From Paludibaculum sp. (GTDB lineage Bacteria > Acidobacteriota > Terriglobia > Bryobacterales > Bryobacteraceae), in the NCBI GenBank assembly GCA_029973955.1, contig JARKQJ010000066.1, forward strand, positions 1 to 45,907: a stretch of DNA of 45,907 nt, given 5' to 3'. Both the position numbers and the translations under genes were made by a program. The notes beneath the pieces are model-generated. The model made no database searches. It was given only the letters and a program-made list of their open reading frames with translations, and was not told the origin of the DNA. Shown piece by piece: positions 33,901-42,533 of this stretch. Positions within the stretch are counted from its first letter, which is position 1, and each line of letters opens with the position of its first letter.

Positions 33901-34271
33901 TCGCCGCGAGTGGAGGAGAAGAGGATGCGCTTGCCGTCGCGCGACCAGCCCAGAACGGTATCGGGGGCGGAGTGCCAGGTGAGCTGTCTGGCGTCGCCGC
34001 CGCCGGCGGGCATCACGAAGACGTCGTAGTTGCCGTAGCGGTTGGAAGAGAAAGCGATCCACTTGCCATCGGGCGAGTAGCGGGGCGCGATGTCGCGGGC
34101 AGGATGACTGGTGAGCCGCTGCAAGGCGGAGCCGTCTTCCTTGACGGTCCAAAGGTCACCCTGGTAGCTGAAGACGACGGCGCCCGAGTGGTAGTGGGGC
34201 TGGCGCAGCAACAGGGTTTGTGCGGATGCGCCGAGCGAGAGCAGCAGGAAGGCAAGGCAGGTGCGGGTCAT
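30927..34271 (-). CDS. Secreted tricorn-type S41 protease
   Basis: A protein of about 1114 aa with a signal peptide (MTRTCLAFLLLSLGASAQ). Two WD40-like beta propellers are visible as repeated SPDGK(W/L) blades (PRYSPDGKWIAFSSNRYGNY, QWSPDGKWIAYISDESGREE). A Pro/Gln/Gly/Ala-rich linker follows at about 630-720. The C1 helical domain, PDZ and C2 catalytic domains come after, with the catalytic pair visible as SH in NASHTG (His800) and SASDAE (Ser1017-Asp1018), and NGGGGIDQELLQVL. These degrade peptides. The start is the ATG at 34271 after GGGAGA; the open frame above it is nonsense. It is divergent from the oxidoreductase gene. Its 3' end is duplicated at 26777-27100. Confidence 0.9.
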   Translation of the reverse strand: MTRTCLAFLLLSLGASAQTLLLRQPHYHSGAVVFSYQGDLWTVKEDGSALQRLTSHPARDIAPRYSPDGKWIAFSSNRYGNYDVFVMPAGGGDARQLTWHSAPDTVLGWSRDGKRILFSSTRGDGAFPSVANLYEVAADGGLETPVPTDWGSSGSWSPDGAKLAFTRHPQNWTRKHYRGSYAADIWVMDASTKTFKDLRDPLFQGNMLWPMYGAKGEIFFVADRLAGEKNIKPGVPEVMASVNNIWKMPDRGGAWTQVTKYTAGNLAAPTLSYDGKTIAYEYNHGLWLLDTPSGKSRQVPVKITSDENQNPMEWKVISSTADSFHLSPSGRRAAIVSHGEIFTVATDRGEPQRVTNSYRRDTSPQWSPDGKWIAYISDESGREEIWIADEFGRTRRKLTDADTEKRGLQWAPDSKSVLFSSTDNKLWRLDADPVKLTEIANADTGAPSNARFSPDGKWISFVKMDRDNRPHVYVKPAGSAPGQDERMVGIDDLFAATDARWSPDGKRLYLTAGVMQMGMASLGRSSSLQLYSVTLQKEEKDPLDRGIDSEAEAAAQPQAPAFGGVGRGQQPPAKVEVKIDWDSLPKRIRQLTRLGDAVSQFAISPDSRQIAFVARGEQDNRMVSSLWTIQDTGERMTRVAQAQPPTSEDGAPPAPRGFGGFGGGISAPQWSRDGRSLFFMDAQGIYSVSIAPAADSASSGGAPGGAFGGGAAMASAGGGTPQRRKVNFNLRVEVDRAAERAQVFDEGWRIMKYRFYDPKMHGVNWNRAKDDYASLLPYVADTEELQTLMMEMIGELNASHTGVSGGAAADRSLPQTRHPGFELEADATGFYKVRTIYAKGPADKDFLKLKPGFFVLALNGQDFKTPDNYWKLFTLTTARRFEFLVNDKPAKEGAWTVEIEPAALSAIGQLKYQKWVDDRKAMVGNLSNGQIGYLHIQAMDAPSFRKFELDLADNRFKKGLIIDQRFNGGGGIDQELLQVLGQRQYQKIQRRNSIMEERPQKAFFGPMVVMQNERSASDAEMFPDGFRRLGLGKLVGVPTMGAVIGTGAYQLLDGSSIRTPGAGVYTAKGDNMENYGVQPDVFIDNLPADFLAGKDAQIAKAVELLKAETNKAGK

Positions 34272-34459
34272 CGAGATCTCCCAATTCGAGACAGTAACAG
34301 GAAGAGAGGCGGCCCGCGGGAATGGCGCGTTACTCCGGCGTTGAGATTTCCATGACGGTGGAAGCGCCGGGAGAAGCGCCGGGAGCCGTTGCGGAGCTGT
34401 TGGCCAGAGGATAGACTCGGTCCACAGCCGTTGAAAAGCAGGAGCGGAAGGAGACCGGC
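34272..34459. promoter_or_regulatory. Divergent promoter region with a tandem 12-bp repeat
   Basis: The 188 bases between the tricorn and oxidoreductase genes must hold both promoters. Two exact tandem copies of GAAGCGCCGGGA occur at 34361-34384. No clear -35/-10 pair was found. The repeat could be a regulator site or chance duplication. Confidence 0.35.
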
Positions 34460-35665
34460 ATGAACAACATGACGAGGCGGACATTTGCAGGAGGATTGAG
34501 CCTGGGGTTTGCGGCAGGGCAAGCTCCATCGGACCGCCTCAAGGTGGGCGTGATCGGGTGCGGAGGGAGAGGCGTGGGGGCGCACATCGCCACGCTGATG
34601 AAGATGAAGGAGACCGACAACGTCGAAGTGAACGCGGTGTGCGACGTCTTCGACAAGCGCGCCAGGCAGGCGGCGCAGATCACGGGCGGGCAGCCGTATC
34701 AGGATTACCGCGAACTGCTGGCCAACAAGGATGTGCAGATCGTCGTGATCGCCACGCCGGACCACTGGCATGCGCAGATGGCGATTGACGCGGCGAGCGC
34801 CGGCAAGCACATCTACTGCGAGAAGCCGATGGCGCATAGCGTGGAAGATGCCAAGCGCGTGGTGGCCAAGATCCGCGAGACGGGCGTGAAGATGCAGGTG
34901 GGCGTGCAGGGCATGTGCGACGACTCCTACGAGACCGCGAACAAGTACGTGAAAGACGGCACGCTGGGCAAGGTGGTGATCGCGCAGATCGACTATTCGC
35001 GCAACTACGACGGCGACTACTGGCTGAAGCCGGTGGATCCGGATCTGAAGCCCGGCGTGAACTTCAACTGGGAGATGTTCGTGGGACCGGCGCAGAAGCG
35101 GCCGTTCAGCGCGGAGCGGTATTTCAACTGGATCCGGTATTTCGACTATTCGGGCGGCGTGCCGGCGGGGCTGTTCGTCCACCGGGCCACTCGCCTGATC
35201 AAGGCGCTGGATTTGAAGTTCCCCGAATACGGCATGGCTTCAGGCGGAAAGTTCGAGTTCACGGCGAGCACGGCGGAGGTGCCGGATACGATCAACATCA
35301 TGCTCGACTATCCGGGCGGGCCGACGGTGATGCTCATCTCATCTCTGGCTAACGACACACCGGTGCCGCACACGCTGCGCGGGCATAAGGCGACGCTGGA
35401 ATTCACGCCGACAGGGTTCACCATCACGCCGCAGAAGCTCTACGCGAAGCAGGTCAGTCCGATTGTGCACAAGAAGACGGGCGGCGAGGATACGGAGCTG
35501 CATTTGAGAAACCTGATCCGGGCGGTGCGCTTCAATGAGCCGCTGAAGTGCGACGTGATGCTGGGCTACTACGGCGTGGTGGCCTGCCAGTTTGGCGTCA
35601 TTTCGCAGCAGCAGCGGAAGTACCTGAAGTGGGACGCGGCGGCGGAAAGGATCATCCCGGCATGA
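34460..35665 (+). CDS. Gfo/Idh/MocA-family oxidoreductase
   Basis: This 401-aa protein has a Rossmann NAD(P)-binding domain at the start (LKVGVIGCGGRGVGAHIATL), then VCDVFDKRARQAAQ, and the family signature VIATPDHWHAQMAIDAASAG followed by HIYCEKPMAHSVEDAKRVV, in which EKP is the catalytic-lysine motif. The second domain is the C-terminal alpha/beta domain (FNWIRYFDYSGGVPAGLFVH). The N-terminus (MTRRTFAGGLSLGFAAG) is a short twin-arginine-like leader, so export before folding is likely. GGAAGGAG precedes the ATG by 6 bases. The ATGA overlap with the next gene couples it to the DUF6807 protein. The substrate is probably a sugar or sugar acid. Confidence 0.9.
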   Translation: MNNMTRRTFAGGLSLGFAAGQAPSDRLKVGVIGCGGRGVGAHIATLMKMKETDNVEVNAVCDVFDKRARQAAQITGGQPYQDYRELLANKDVQIVVIATPDHWHAQMAIDAASAGKHIYCEKPMAHSVEDAKRVVAKIRETGVKMQVGVQGMCDDSYETANKYVKDGTLGKVVIAQIDYSRNYDGDYWLKPVDPDLKPGVNFNWEMFVGPAQKRPFSAERYFNWIRYFDYSGGVPAGLFVHRATRLIKALDLKFPEYGMASGGKFEFTASTAEVPDTINIMLDYPGGPTVMLISSLANDTPVPHTLRGHKATLEFTPTGFTITPQKLYAKQVSPIVHKKTGGEDTELHLRNLIRAVRFNEPLKCDVMLGYYGVVACQFGVISQQQRKYLKWDAAAERIIPA

Positions 35666-36513
35666 CGCGCGCCGCCTTGCTATTGGCAGCGAGTGTGGCG
35701 GCCTGGGGCGCCGGCCCGTTCCAATTCCGGGAGGAGAGTGCGGCGTCACTGTCGATTACCGACGGCGGTAAGCCGGTGCTGGTTTACAACCACGGGATGA
35801 TGCTGAAGGAGGGCGTGGCGGAAAAGTTCCGTCGCTCCTCCTACATCCACCCGCTGTATGCACCGGATGGAACGGTGGTGACGGACGACTTTCCGAAGGA
35901 CCATCCGCACCACAGGGGTGCGTGCTGGAGCTGGCCCATCGTGAAGTTCGAAGGCAGGACTTACGACGTGTGGGCGGTGGAAGGTATGCACCAGAAGTTT
36001 GTGCGCTGGATCGCCCGGAAGGCCAGCGCGAAGACGGCCGTGCTGGCGGTGGAGAACGGCTGGTATGTGGGCGAGAAGAAGGCCGTGAAGGAGAAGGTGG
36101 AGATCACCGTGCATCCGGCGGCGGGCGGGCGCCGGGCGATCGATCTGGCGCTGACGTTCGAAGCGGTGGATGCGGAGGTGACGCTCACCGGGCGGGAGGT
36201 GAAGGGCTACGGCGGATTCGGCGTGCGCTTCGCTCCGCGCACGGAGACGGTGCTGAAGACCGATGCCGGCGTGGAAGCGAAAGACACCGACATGGTTCCG
36301 CATCCCTGGGCGGAGCTGGCGGCGAACTTCGGCGGGCAGCGGGCCGGCCTGCGGGTGGAGGACATGCAGACGAACCCGAAGTTTCCGAACGGATGGTGCC
36401 TGCGCCATTACGGATATGTCGCGGTGAACTATCCGGGGCTGGAGACGATTTCTCTGGTGAAGGGCAAGCCGCTGAAGCTGCACTACCGGATGACGGTGTT
36501 TTCGGCGATGTAG
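35662..36513 (+). CDS. DUF6807 (PmoA-like) secreted protein
   Basis: A protein of about 283 aa with a signal peptide (MTRAALLLAASVAAWGAG). The family core follows: LVYNHGMMLKEGVAEKFRRS, SYIHPLYAPDGTVVTDDFPK, DHPHHRGACWSWPIVKFEG with a His-rich motif, and NPKFPNGWCLRHYGYVAVNY near the end. Proteins of this type accompany Gfo/Idh/MocA oxidoreductases in Acidobacteria, Planctomycetes and Bacteroidetes, and act in glycan or sugar-acid use, though the biochemistry is unknown to me. The ATG overlaps the oxidoreductase stop (ATGA). Its last 31 bases overlap the convergent oligogalacturonate lyase gene. Confidence 0.8.
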   Translation: MTRAALLLAASVAAWGAGPFQFREESAASLSITDGGKPVLVYNHGMMLKEGVAEKFRRSSYIHPLYAPDGTVVTDDFPKDHPHHRGACWSWPIVKFEGRTYDVWAVEGMHQKFVRWIARKASAKTAVLAVENGWYVGEKKAVKEKVEITVHPAAGGRRAIDLALTFEAVDAEVTLTGREVKGYGGFGVRFAPRTETVLKTDAGVEAKDTDMVPHPWAELAANFGGQRAGLRVEDMQTNPKFPNGWCLRHYGYVAVNYPGLETISLVKGKPLKLHYRMTVFSAM

Positions 36514-37595
36514 ACCTGCGCGTCGCCGGTGCGGTTGCTGGTGAAGGTCACCTGCTTTTCATCGGGCGAGTAGCAGGGGTGCGGGTGGGTCCATTGCGGG
36601 CCGTAGATCTGGTCGGCGGGGACTTCGAGCCAACTGAGGGTGGATTTGTCGCCGGCGTTCCAGTTGGCGGGCGTGGGCCTGGTCCATTGGGTGCCGGAGT
36701 TGCCGGATTCCGAAAGGCAGACGAGGCGGCGCTGGCCGGTGGCAACGTCGATCTGGAAGATGCCGAGGTCGGGGTGGTTGGTATCGCACAGGATGCGGGT
36801 GCCGGAGCGGTTGGGGCTGATGTGCCAGACGGGGTAATCGGTGATGGGGCGGATGGCGCGCGTCGTCCAATCCATGCGGTAGAGGCACTTCGGCCAATGC
36901 ACGAAAACGAGATCGCCGGTAGTGCCTAAGAACGTCTCGTGCGTGATCCACTTCGAGCCGTCGTGCTGGTAGAGGCATTCGAGGCCGCTGCCGTCGCGGC
37001 GGACGCGGTACATGCGCGGGGCGGGATCGGCGGCGAACTCGATCCAATCGGGCTCCAGGGGGTGGAACTGGGGATGGATGACGGTGCGGGTGAAGGGGAT
37101 GACGCGCCAGTCTCTGCCATCGGTCCGGCCGGTGACCAGGCCCTGCAGGCTGCCCTGCCTGATGGCGGCGGTCATCCAGCGGCCGTTGTCTCCGAGGGTA
37201 CATTCGCCGAGCTGCGCGTTCTCGAACTCAACGATCTTCGTCTCCTCCAGGGATTTGCGGTCGAGATTCCAAATGGCTCCGGCGCGGACGAAGTAGACGC
37301 GATCGCCCGCGGGGGAGAGGGTTGGCGAGTAGGGATGGATGGGGCGGCCGGCGGTGAGTTGGCGGAGTTCGCCATCGGGCAGACGGGCTTCGAAGAGCTG
37401 GGCGTCGCCGGTGCGGTAGGAGGTGAAGATCAGGAACTGGGAGTCGGGCGTGAAAGAGCTTTGGAGGAAGTAGCTGAGGTGGTTGATGGAGCGGTGGCGG
37501 GTGACCTGGGTCATGCGCGCGCCGGTGGTGCGGGAGAGGTAGTTGGTGAGTTCGGAGGGGGAGGTGGCGCCTTTGCCGGGCGTGGGTTGGGGCAC
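36483..37595 (-). CDS. ogl: Oligogalacturonate lyase-type protein (PL22-like)
   Basis: This 370-aa protein is a beta propeller of the oligogalacturonate lyase family, which cleaves unsaturated digalacturonate to a keto-uronate. Family features are the repeated blades and His residues: FTPDSQFLIFTSYRTGDAQL, PYSPTLSPAGDRVYFVRAGA, HPQFHPLEPDWIEFA, DLVFVHWPKCLYRM, WHISPNRSGTRILCDTNHPD, and YGPQWTHPHPCYSPDEKQV at the end. There is no signal peptide, so it acts in the cytoplasm. The gene lies 68 bases after the TonB-dependent receptor in the same direction, with a strong hairpin between. It overlaps the convergent DUF6807 gene by 31 bases, so antisense interaction is possible. Confidence 0.82.
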   Translation of the reverse strand: MPQPTPGKGATSPSELTNYLSRTTGARMTQVTRHRSINHLSYFLQSSFTPDSQFLIFTSYRTGDAQLFEARLPDGELRQLTAGRPIHPYSPTLSPAGDRVYFVRAGAIWNLDRKSLEETKIVEFENAQLGECTLGDNGRWMTAAIRQGSLQGLVTGRTDGRDWRVIPFTRTVIHPQFHPLEPDWIEFAADPAPRMYRVRRDGSGLECLYQHDGSKWITHETFLGTTGDLVFVHWPKCLYRMDWTTRAIRPITDYPVWHISPNRSGTRILCDTNHPDLGIFQIDVATGQRRLVCLSESGNSGTQWTRPTPANWNAGDKSTLSWLEVPADQIYGPQWTHPHPCYSPDEKQVTFTSNRTGDAQVYIAENTVIR

Positions 37596-37619
37596 GATTC
37601 AGGATATCCGGGATCAGGC

Positions 37620-37652
37620 GCCGGCGCGGCGGCGATGAGCAGCCGCGCCGGC
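37620..37652 (-). terminator. Strong GC hairpin between receptor and lyase genes
   Basis: GCCGGCGCGGC (37620-37630) and GCCGCGCCGGC (37642-37652) pair perfectly over 11 bp with an 11-base loop, starting 11 bases after the receptor stop. No T-run follows, so it is more likely an mRNA-stabilising or attenuating structure that would lower lyase expression relative to the receptor. Confidence 0.5.
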
Positions 37653-37663
37653 TGGCAGGGGTG

Positions 37664-40600
37664 TTAGAACGTGAGACGGAGGCCGAAGCGGAACTTGCGT
37701 TCGGAGCCGTCGAAGGCGCTGGTGATGGCCATGAAGTTGTTGGTGTTGGTGATGTTGCCGCTAGCGTCGATGGTGGCGTTGCTGACGTTGGAGTTGGGGT
37801 TGTTGAAGCGCGGGGTGTTGGTGATGTTGAACGATTCGGCCTTGAACTGAAGGATGAAGCGCTCAAACATGCGGAAGTCCTTGAAGATGGCCATGTCGGC
37901 CTTCTGGAAGCCGGGACCGCGGACGGAATTGCGTCCCATGGTGCCGAAACGGTAGACGTTCGAGGGGCGCTGGAAGTTCGGGTCGCGGAAGGACTTCACG
38001 TCGATGTACTGGGAACCGGGCCCGGCGCCGCCGAGGACGACGATGTCGCCGATCTGGTCGGCGGTCTGCGAAGAGCCGGGGGTGTTGAGGGAGTTGCCGC
38101 TGGCGGTGACGGTGAAGGGCGTGCCGCTGTAGGCGGAATAGATGCCATTCACGCGCCAGCCGCCGAGGATGGCGTCGGAGATGCCGGTGAGGGCGTACTT
38201 CTTGCCTTTGCCGAAGGGCATCTCGTAGACCCAGCTCATGACGAACATCTGCGGGCGGTCGTAGCCGGTGACGGAGCGATTGCGGCGAAGGGCGCTGGGC
38301 ATGTTGGTGAGGGGTAGAGCGGCCCAGCCGTCATCGTCGGACATGCTGATGGATTTGGAGAAGGTGTAGGCGCCCTTGAGGAAGAGGCCGTGGGTGAAGT
38401 TCTTGTTGACGGCCACCTGGAGGGAGTGATAATTGCCCGAAGCCCATCCATCCCACATGAGCGCTTCGATGAGGCGGCCCTGGGTGGCGTAGAGCGGACG
38501 GCTGGTGTTGCCGCCGCCGATGTAGGTGGCAGCGTTGACGTCGACGTCGAGAAACTGGTGGACGGTCTGGTTGCCGACGTAGCCGACAGAGATGAGGACC
38601 TCTTCTGGCAGCTTGTGCTCGATGGTGAAGTTCCAGCTCTGGATGTAGCCGCGGTGGAGCAGGCCGGAGTAGGGGCTGCGGGGCCCCATGTTGACGGTGG
38701 GCGGCAGAGTCACCACGCCGGTGCTGATGTCGGGTGTGGCGACATCGGGGATGCCCTGGGCGAGCGTGCCGTACCAGGTGTACTGCGAGGGGGCAACCCA
38801 ACTGGAGGAGATGGCAGCGGGGTAGAGCCCTTTCAACGGGCGCGAGAGCACCATGGGGTTAAACGTGATGCCATACCCGGAGCGGATGACGGTCTTGTCG
38901 CCCATGCGGTAGGCGATGCCGATGCGCGGCGCGATGAGCTTCTTGGAGACCTCGATATTGTTGTTCTCGGGGACATTGCCGACGCCGCCGAGGTAGACGA
39001 GGTTCGAAGAGGGATCCCATCGCTCGACGCCGCGGCCGTCGCCGCGATTGATCAGCGGGTAGTATTCGTAGCGTGCGCCGAGGTTGAGGGTGAGTTTGCG
39101 GGTGAGCTGCCAGCGGTCGCGGAAGTAGAAACCGAACTGCCACTCACGGGTGTGGAAGTCGTACATCTGGACCGATTTTCCGGCGCTACCGACGATATCG
39201 AGCAGGCCGGCGGCATATTGATGGATGCTGCGGGCCACCTGCCCGGCCAGGATAGTAGCGTTGCCGGTCGGCGTGAGCTGGCCGCGCGGGTTGGCAACTT
39301 CGGGCTGCCAGTGGTTGAGTGCGTGGCGGACCACGTCAACGCCCCAACGGAACTCGTGAGCGGATTTCACTTTCGAGAAGTTCGTGGTGTAGGTGTAAGA
39401 GTGGTCGTCGTAGAAGTTGGGATTGGAGGAGGAGCAGTTCCCCCAGGAGGTGAAGCCGTTGTCGATGCAAGGCTGACCGGAGTATCGGATGTCGCCGGCA
39501 TAGGCCTTGCCGCCGTTGGTGCCGGGGATGCCCCAGACCTCCGAGCCCCAGTTCTTGCCGTAGTCGGGACCAAGCGCGATGTTCTTGAACTTGGTGTAGC
39601 CAAAAACGCCATCGATGAGGAACGTCGGCGACATGGTGAGATTGAAGCCGAAAGTGGGGATCTTGATGCTGACGTCAGCGGTGCCTAGCTGGCCGAGGGC
39701 GGGGCCGGTGAGTTCGCCGAGCGCGCCGGCGCCGGTGACGGGAGCGTTCATCTGGGAGTATTTGCCCCAGATCATCAGCTTGGTGTTGACGTTGTAGTTG
39801 GACTTGACGTCGTACTGGTCGCGGGTGAGGCCCAGAGTGGCTGAACTGTAGTAGTTGCCGGAGAGGTTGTAGGTATCGGTGCCGGGCTGATTCGGCAGAG
39901 GGGCGAGGGGCTGGATCTTGGTCCAGGTAGGCGAGAACCGGTTGGAGGGGATGATGTTGTTCGGAAACGGGGTGCGGCCGGTACCGGCGGAGGTGCCGGT
40001 GGCGGGATCGTAGATCTGTCCGAGGCCGGTATAGGCGGAGAAGTTGCCGGCGCGGACATCGGCGGGAGGAACGCTGGAGTTGGCGAACTGGCCGGTGCGT
40101 TCCCAGGTTCGTTCAAAGGAGAAGAAGTAGAAGAGCTTGTTCTTGATGATAGGGCCGCCGATGGTGCCTCCGGGGATGTTCACGATGGACTTGTTGAGCG
40201 GCGCGTGATCGATGTTGACCTTGTAGAAGTAAGGCCGGGCGTAGAGATGCTGGTTGTCGTGGTACCAGAAAGCAGAGCCGTGAAGCTGATTCGTGCCGGA
40301 CTTGGTGACGACGGTAACCGCGGCGCCGCCGGCCATGCCCTGCTCGGCGTCGAAAGACGAGGTGGAGATGTTGACGGTTTCGATGGATTCAACCGGCGGG
40401 TTATAGAGCGTGTGGTGGGGGAGCCACACGTAGACGTTGGTGGCGCCGTCGACGCGCGTGTTGTTGTTGTTGCGGTTGGTGCCGTTGACGTTGGTGGTGA
40501 GGGAGCGCTGCGGTGAGGCGCCCATCGAGTTCTGGAACGCGGCCGGAGTGGCGCCGGGGACCAGATTGATCATGCTCTGGTAGTTGCGGTATGAGGGCAG

Positions 40601-41065
40601 CGGCAGCTCGACCACGGTGCGGGAGCCGATCTCGGCGCGGGTGTCGGCGCGGTCTGTCTGCAGTGCGGCGAAGGCGGCGGAGACAGTCACCTGTTCGGTG
40701 ATCTGCCCCACTTCAAGGGTGAGTTCGACGCGGGTGACGGTATTGATGGTGACTTCGACACCGAGCCGGTTGAGCGTGCGGAAACCCGGCGCGGTGACGC
40801 TGACGTCGTAAATACCGGCAGGCAGACTGAGCGCGTTGTAGCGCCCCTGCTCATCGGCTTGTACTTCACGCGCGGTGCTGGTGGCCACGTGCTTCAAGGT
40901 GACCTTGGCGTTTGGCACGACTGCGCCGGACGGGTCCTGAACAGTTCCGACGATGGAACCATAAAGAACCTGGGCTGAAAGGGACTGCGGCAGTGTCCAA
41001 ACGGTGAGAAGCACTGCCACACCGAGTGATTGGGCAATGCGGGAATTCCATAGCATACGCAACAT
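37664..41065 (-). CDS. Second Oar-type TonB-dependent receptor
   Basis: This 1133-aa outer-membrane receptor has a leader (RIAQSLGVAVLLTVWTLPQS), an N-terminal CarboxypepD_reg domain at about 33-118 (SIVGTVQDPSGAVVPNAKVT, RYNALSLPAGIYDVSVTAPG), plug features (NRNNNNTRVDGATNVYVWLP, EQGMAGGAAVTVVTKSGTNQ) and a large barrel ending in KFRFGLRLTF. GGAGGTGA stands right before the ATG, and a second ATG lies three codons on; the latter has the better spacing. It is followed on the same strand by oligogalacturonate lyase, so it may import pectin fragments. It differs in sequence from the receptor at 27.3-30.7 kb. Confidence 0.9.
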   Translation of the reverse strand: MLRMLWNSRIAQSLGVAVLLTVWTLPQSLSAQVLYGSIVGTVQDPSGAVVPNAKVTLKHVATSTAREVQADEQGRYNALSLPAGIYDVSVTAPGFRTLNRLGVEVTINTVTRVELTLEVGQITEQVTVSAAFAALQTDRADTRAEIGSRTVVELPLPSYRNYQSMINLVPGATPAAFQNSMGASPQRSLTTNVNGTNRNNNNTRVDGATNVYVWLPHHTLYNPPVESIETVNISTSSFDAEQGMAGGAAVTVVTKSGTNQLHGSAFWYHDNQHLYARPYFYKVNIDHAPLNKSIVNIPGGTIGGPIIKNKLFYFFSFERTWERTGQFANSSVPPADVRAGNFSAYTGLGQIYDPATGTSAGTGRTPFPNNIIPSNRFSPTWTKIQPLAPLPNQPGTDTYNLSGNYYSSATLGLTRDQYDVKSNYNVNTKLMIWGKYSQMNAPVTGAGALGELTGPALGQLGTADVSIKIPTFGFNLTMSPTFLIDGVFGYTKFKNIALGPDYGKNWGSEVWGIPGTNGGKAYAGDIRYSGQPCIDNGFTSWGNCSSSNPNFYDDHSYTYTTNFSKVKSAHEFRWGVDVVRHALNHWQPEVANPRGQLTPTGNATILAGQVARSIHQYAAGLLDIVGSAGKSVQMYDFHTREWQFGFYFRDRWQLTRKLTLNLGARYEYYPLINRGDGRGVERWDPSSNLVYLGGVGNVPENNNIEVSKKLIAPRIGIAYRMGDKTVIRSGYGITFNPMVLSRPLKGLYPAAISSSWVAPSQYTWYGTLAQGIPDVATPDISTGVVTLPPTVNMGPRSPYSGLLHRGYIQSWNFTIEHKLPEEVLISVGYVGNQTVHQFLDVDVNAATYIGGGNTSRPLYATQGRLIEALMWDGWASGNYHSLQVAVNKNFTHGLFLKGAYTFSKSISMSDDDGWAALPLTNMPSALRRNRSVTGYDRPQMFVMSWVYEMPFGKGKKYALTGISDAILGGWRVNGIYSAYSGTPFTVTASGNSLNTPGSSQTADQIGDIVVLGGAGPGSQYIDVKSFRDPNFQRPSNVYRFGTMGRNSVRGPGFQKADMAIFKDFRMFERFILQFKAESFNITNTPRFNNPNSNVSNATIDASGNITNTNNFMAITSAFDGSERKFRFGLRLTF

Positions 41066-41200
41066 TCACCTCCAGAAGGAATCAACTGTTCACATTGGAC
41101 TCAACTCTGGCGAACGGGGCCGTGGAACGATCGGCTGGTGACTGACATGAAAGGTGTATCACGCCGCAACGGTAGAAACAACACCTGAACAAAACTTAAG

Positions 41201-41340
41201 TCACCATTCTGTGCCGTTGCCTGGCTGCTGCCGCGTGGCGGCAAACTCGCCGGAGGCCCCGAACTCATCCACGATGCCGGTGCCCGTCATCTTCGCATTG
41301 GTCTCCATCAAGTATTGATACGAGCCGCCGGCGCCAGGCC
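41201..41340 (-). pseudogene. Coding-like fragment, family unknown
   Basis: In the 364-base gap between the second receptor and the amidohydrolase, the minus strand carries an open stretch with good GC-ending codons. From the ATG at 41306-41308 it reads METNAKMTGTGIVDEFGASG and continues EFAATRQQPGNGTEW to a TGA at 41201-41203. It is in frame upstream with GAGGSYQY back to a TGA. It has no start in good context and I cannot name the family; the Gly-Thr-Gly-Ile-Val-Asp-Glu-Phe pattern recalls the ends of secreted propeller proteins. The rest of the gap shows no gene; the promoters of both flanking genes must lie there. Confidence 0.25.
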
Positions 41341-41429
41341 CGGTTCACACGGACCCTCGCGGCGCCGCCTGCCCTGCGGGCCGTTGACAGCTCACTGCCC
41401 ACGGCGAGATGCTGGACGGCAACAGCATC

Positions 41430-42533
41430 ATGCCCCGACTCACCCTCGCCCTCCTACTCAGCGCCTGCGCCTGCGCCCAAACCGTCAAATACGGCATCGA
41501 AGTGAAGCAAGGCGAGATGGACAAGCTGCTGGTGAAGGACTACCAGCCGGAATCGTCTCTGGTGGTGCACAAGTCCCACCTCACGAAGCCCAGGTTCCCC
41601 GTCATCGACATCCACAGCCACGCCTCGATGAACGGCATCAAGACCCGCGCCGATCTCGACGCCTGGGTGAAAACCATGGACGCCGTGGGCATCGAGATGT
41701 CGGTGGTCTTCACCGAAACCACTGGCGCTGAGTTCGACCGCATCGCCGACCTCATTCTCGGCGCTTACCCCAAGCGCTTCCAGGTCTGGTGCGGCATCGA
41801 CACGAAGAACATCGACGATCCCGGCTATGCCGAGCGCGCCGTGAAGGAACTGGAGCGCTGCTACCGCAAGGGCGCGCGCGGCGTGGGGGAAGTCACGGAT
41901 AAGGGCTGGGGCGTGCAGGCCGGCGAGAAGGGCGCACTGCCGCGCGCCAAACGTCTGCGGCTGGACGACGCGCGCCTCGACGCCTTCTGGCGCAAGTGCG
42001 CCGAGCTGAAGATCCCCGTCAACATTCATATTGCGGACCATCCCTCCTGCTGGCGCCCGCTCGGCCCGCACCAGGAGCGCACGCCCGATTTCCAGGGCTT
42101 CAACCTCTCCGGCAAAGACGTCCCCTCCTACGACGAACTGCTGGAGACGCGCGACCGCATGCTGGCCAGGCACACCCAAACCACGTTCATCTTCTGCCAC
42201 CTCAGCAACCTCGGCAACGACCTCGGCCGCCTCTCCAAGGCGCTGGACCGCTTCCCCAACATGTACGTCGACATCTCCGCGCGCGACTACGAGATCGGCC
42301 GCCAGCCCCGCGCCGCCAAGGCGTTTCTCGAGAAGTACACAGGCCGCGTGACGTTCGGTACCGACATGGGCCGCGAGCGGAGCATGTACGAAGGCTGGTG
42401 GCGGCTGCTGGAATCGGACGACGAATACATTCCCGGCCGCATCTGGTGGCCCTACTATGGGCTAGCCCTGGAAGACCGCACGCTGAAACCGCTCTACCGC
42501 GACACCGCACTGAAGGTGCTCAACCTCAAGTGA
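41430..42533 (+). CDS. Secreted amidohydrolase-2 family metal-dependent hydrolase
   Basis: A protein of about 367 aa with a leader ([17 protein letters not shown]). A TIM-barrel metallo-hydrolase follows. The first strand gives the metal-binding HxH in [14 protein letters not shown]. Later features are [28 protein letters not shown] with a conserved His, [16 protein letters not shown] with a second His, and [14 protein letters not shown] with the terminal Asp. This is the pattern of the amidohydrolase-2 group, which includes decarboxylases and lactonases of aromatic acids. The ATG at 41430 is preferred, since the one at 41409 precedes non-leader residues. The stop overlaps the GTG of the MFS gene by 4 bases. 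Confidence 0.82.
   Translation: MPRLTLALLLSACACAQTVKYGIEVKQGEMDKLLVKDYQPESSLVVHKSHLTKPRFPVIDIHSHASMNGIKTRADLDAWVKTMDAVGIEMSVVFTETTGAEFDRIADLILGAYPKRFQVWCGIDTKNIDDPGYAERAVKELERCYRKGARGVGEVTDKGWGVQAGEKGALPRAKRLRLDDARLDAFWRKCAELKIPVNIHIADHPSCWRPLGPHQERTPDFQGFNLSGKDVPSYDELLETRDRMLARHTQTTFIFCHLSNLGNDLGRLSKALDRFPNMYVDISARDYEIGRQPRAAKAFLEKYTGRVTFGTDMGRERSMYEGWWRLLESDDEYIPGRIWWPYYGLALEDRTLKPLYRDTALKVLNLK

Noticed and set aside
33177..34355. 392-codon plus-strand open frame
   Set aside because: Antisense to the first propeller of the tricorn-type protease; low-complexity Gly/Ala/Val/Asp translation.
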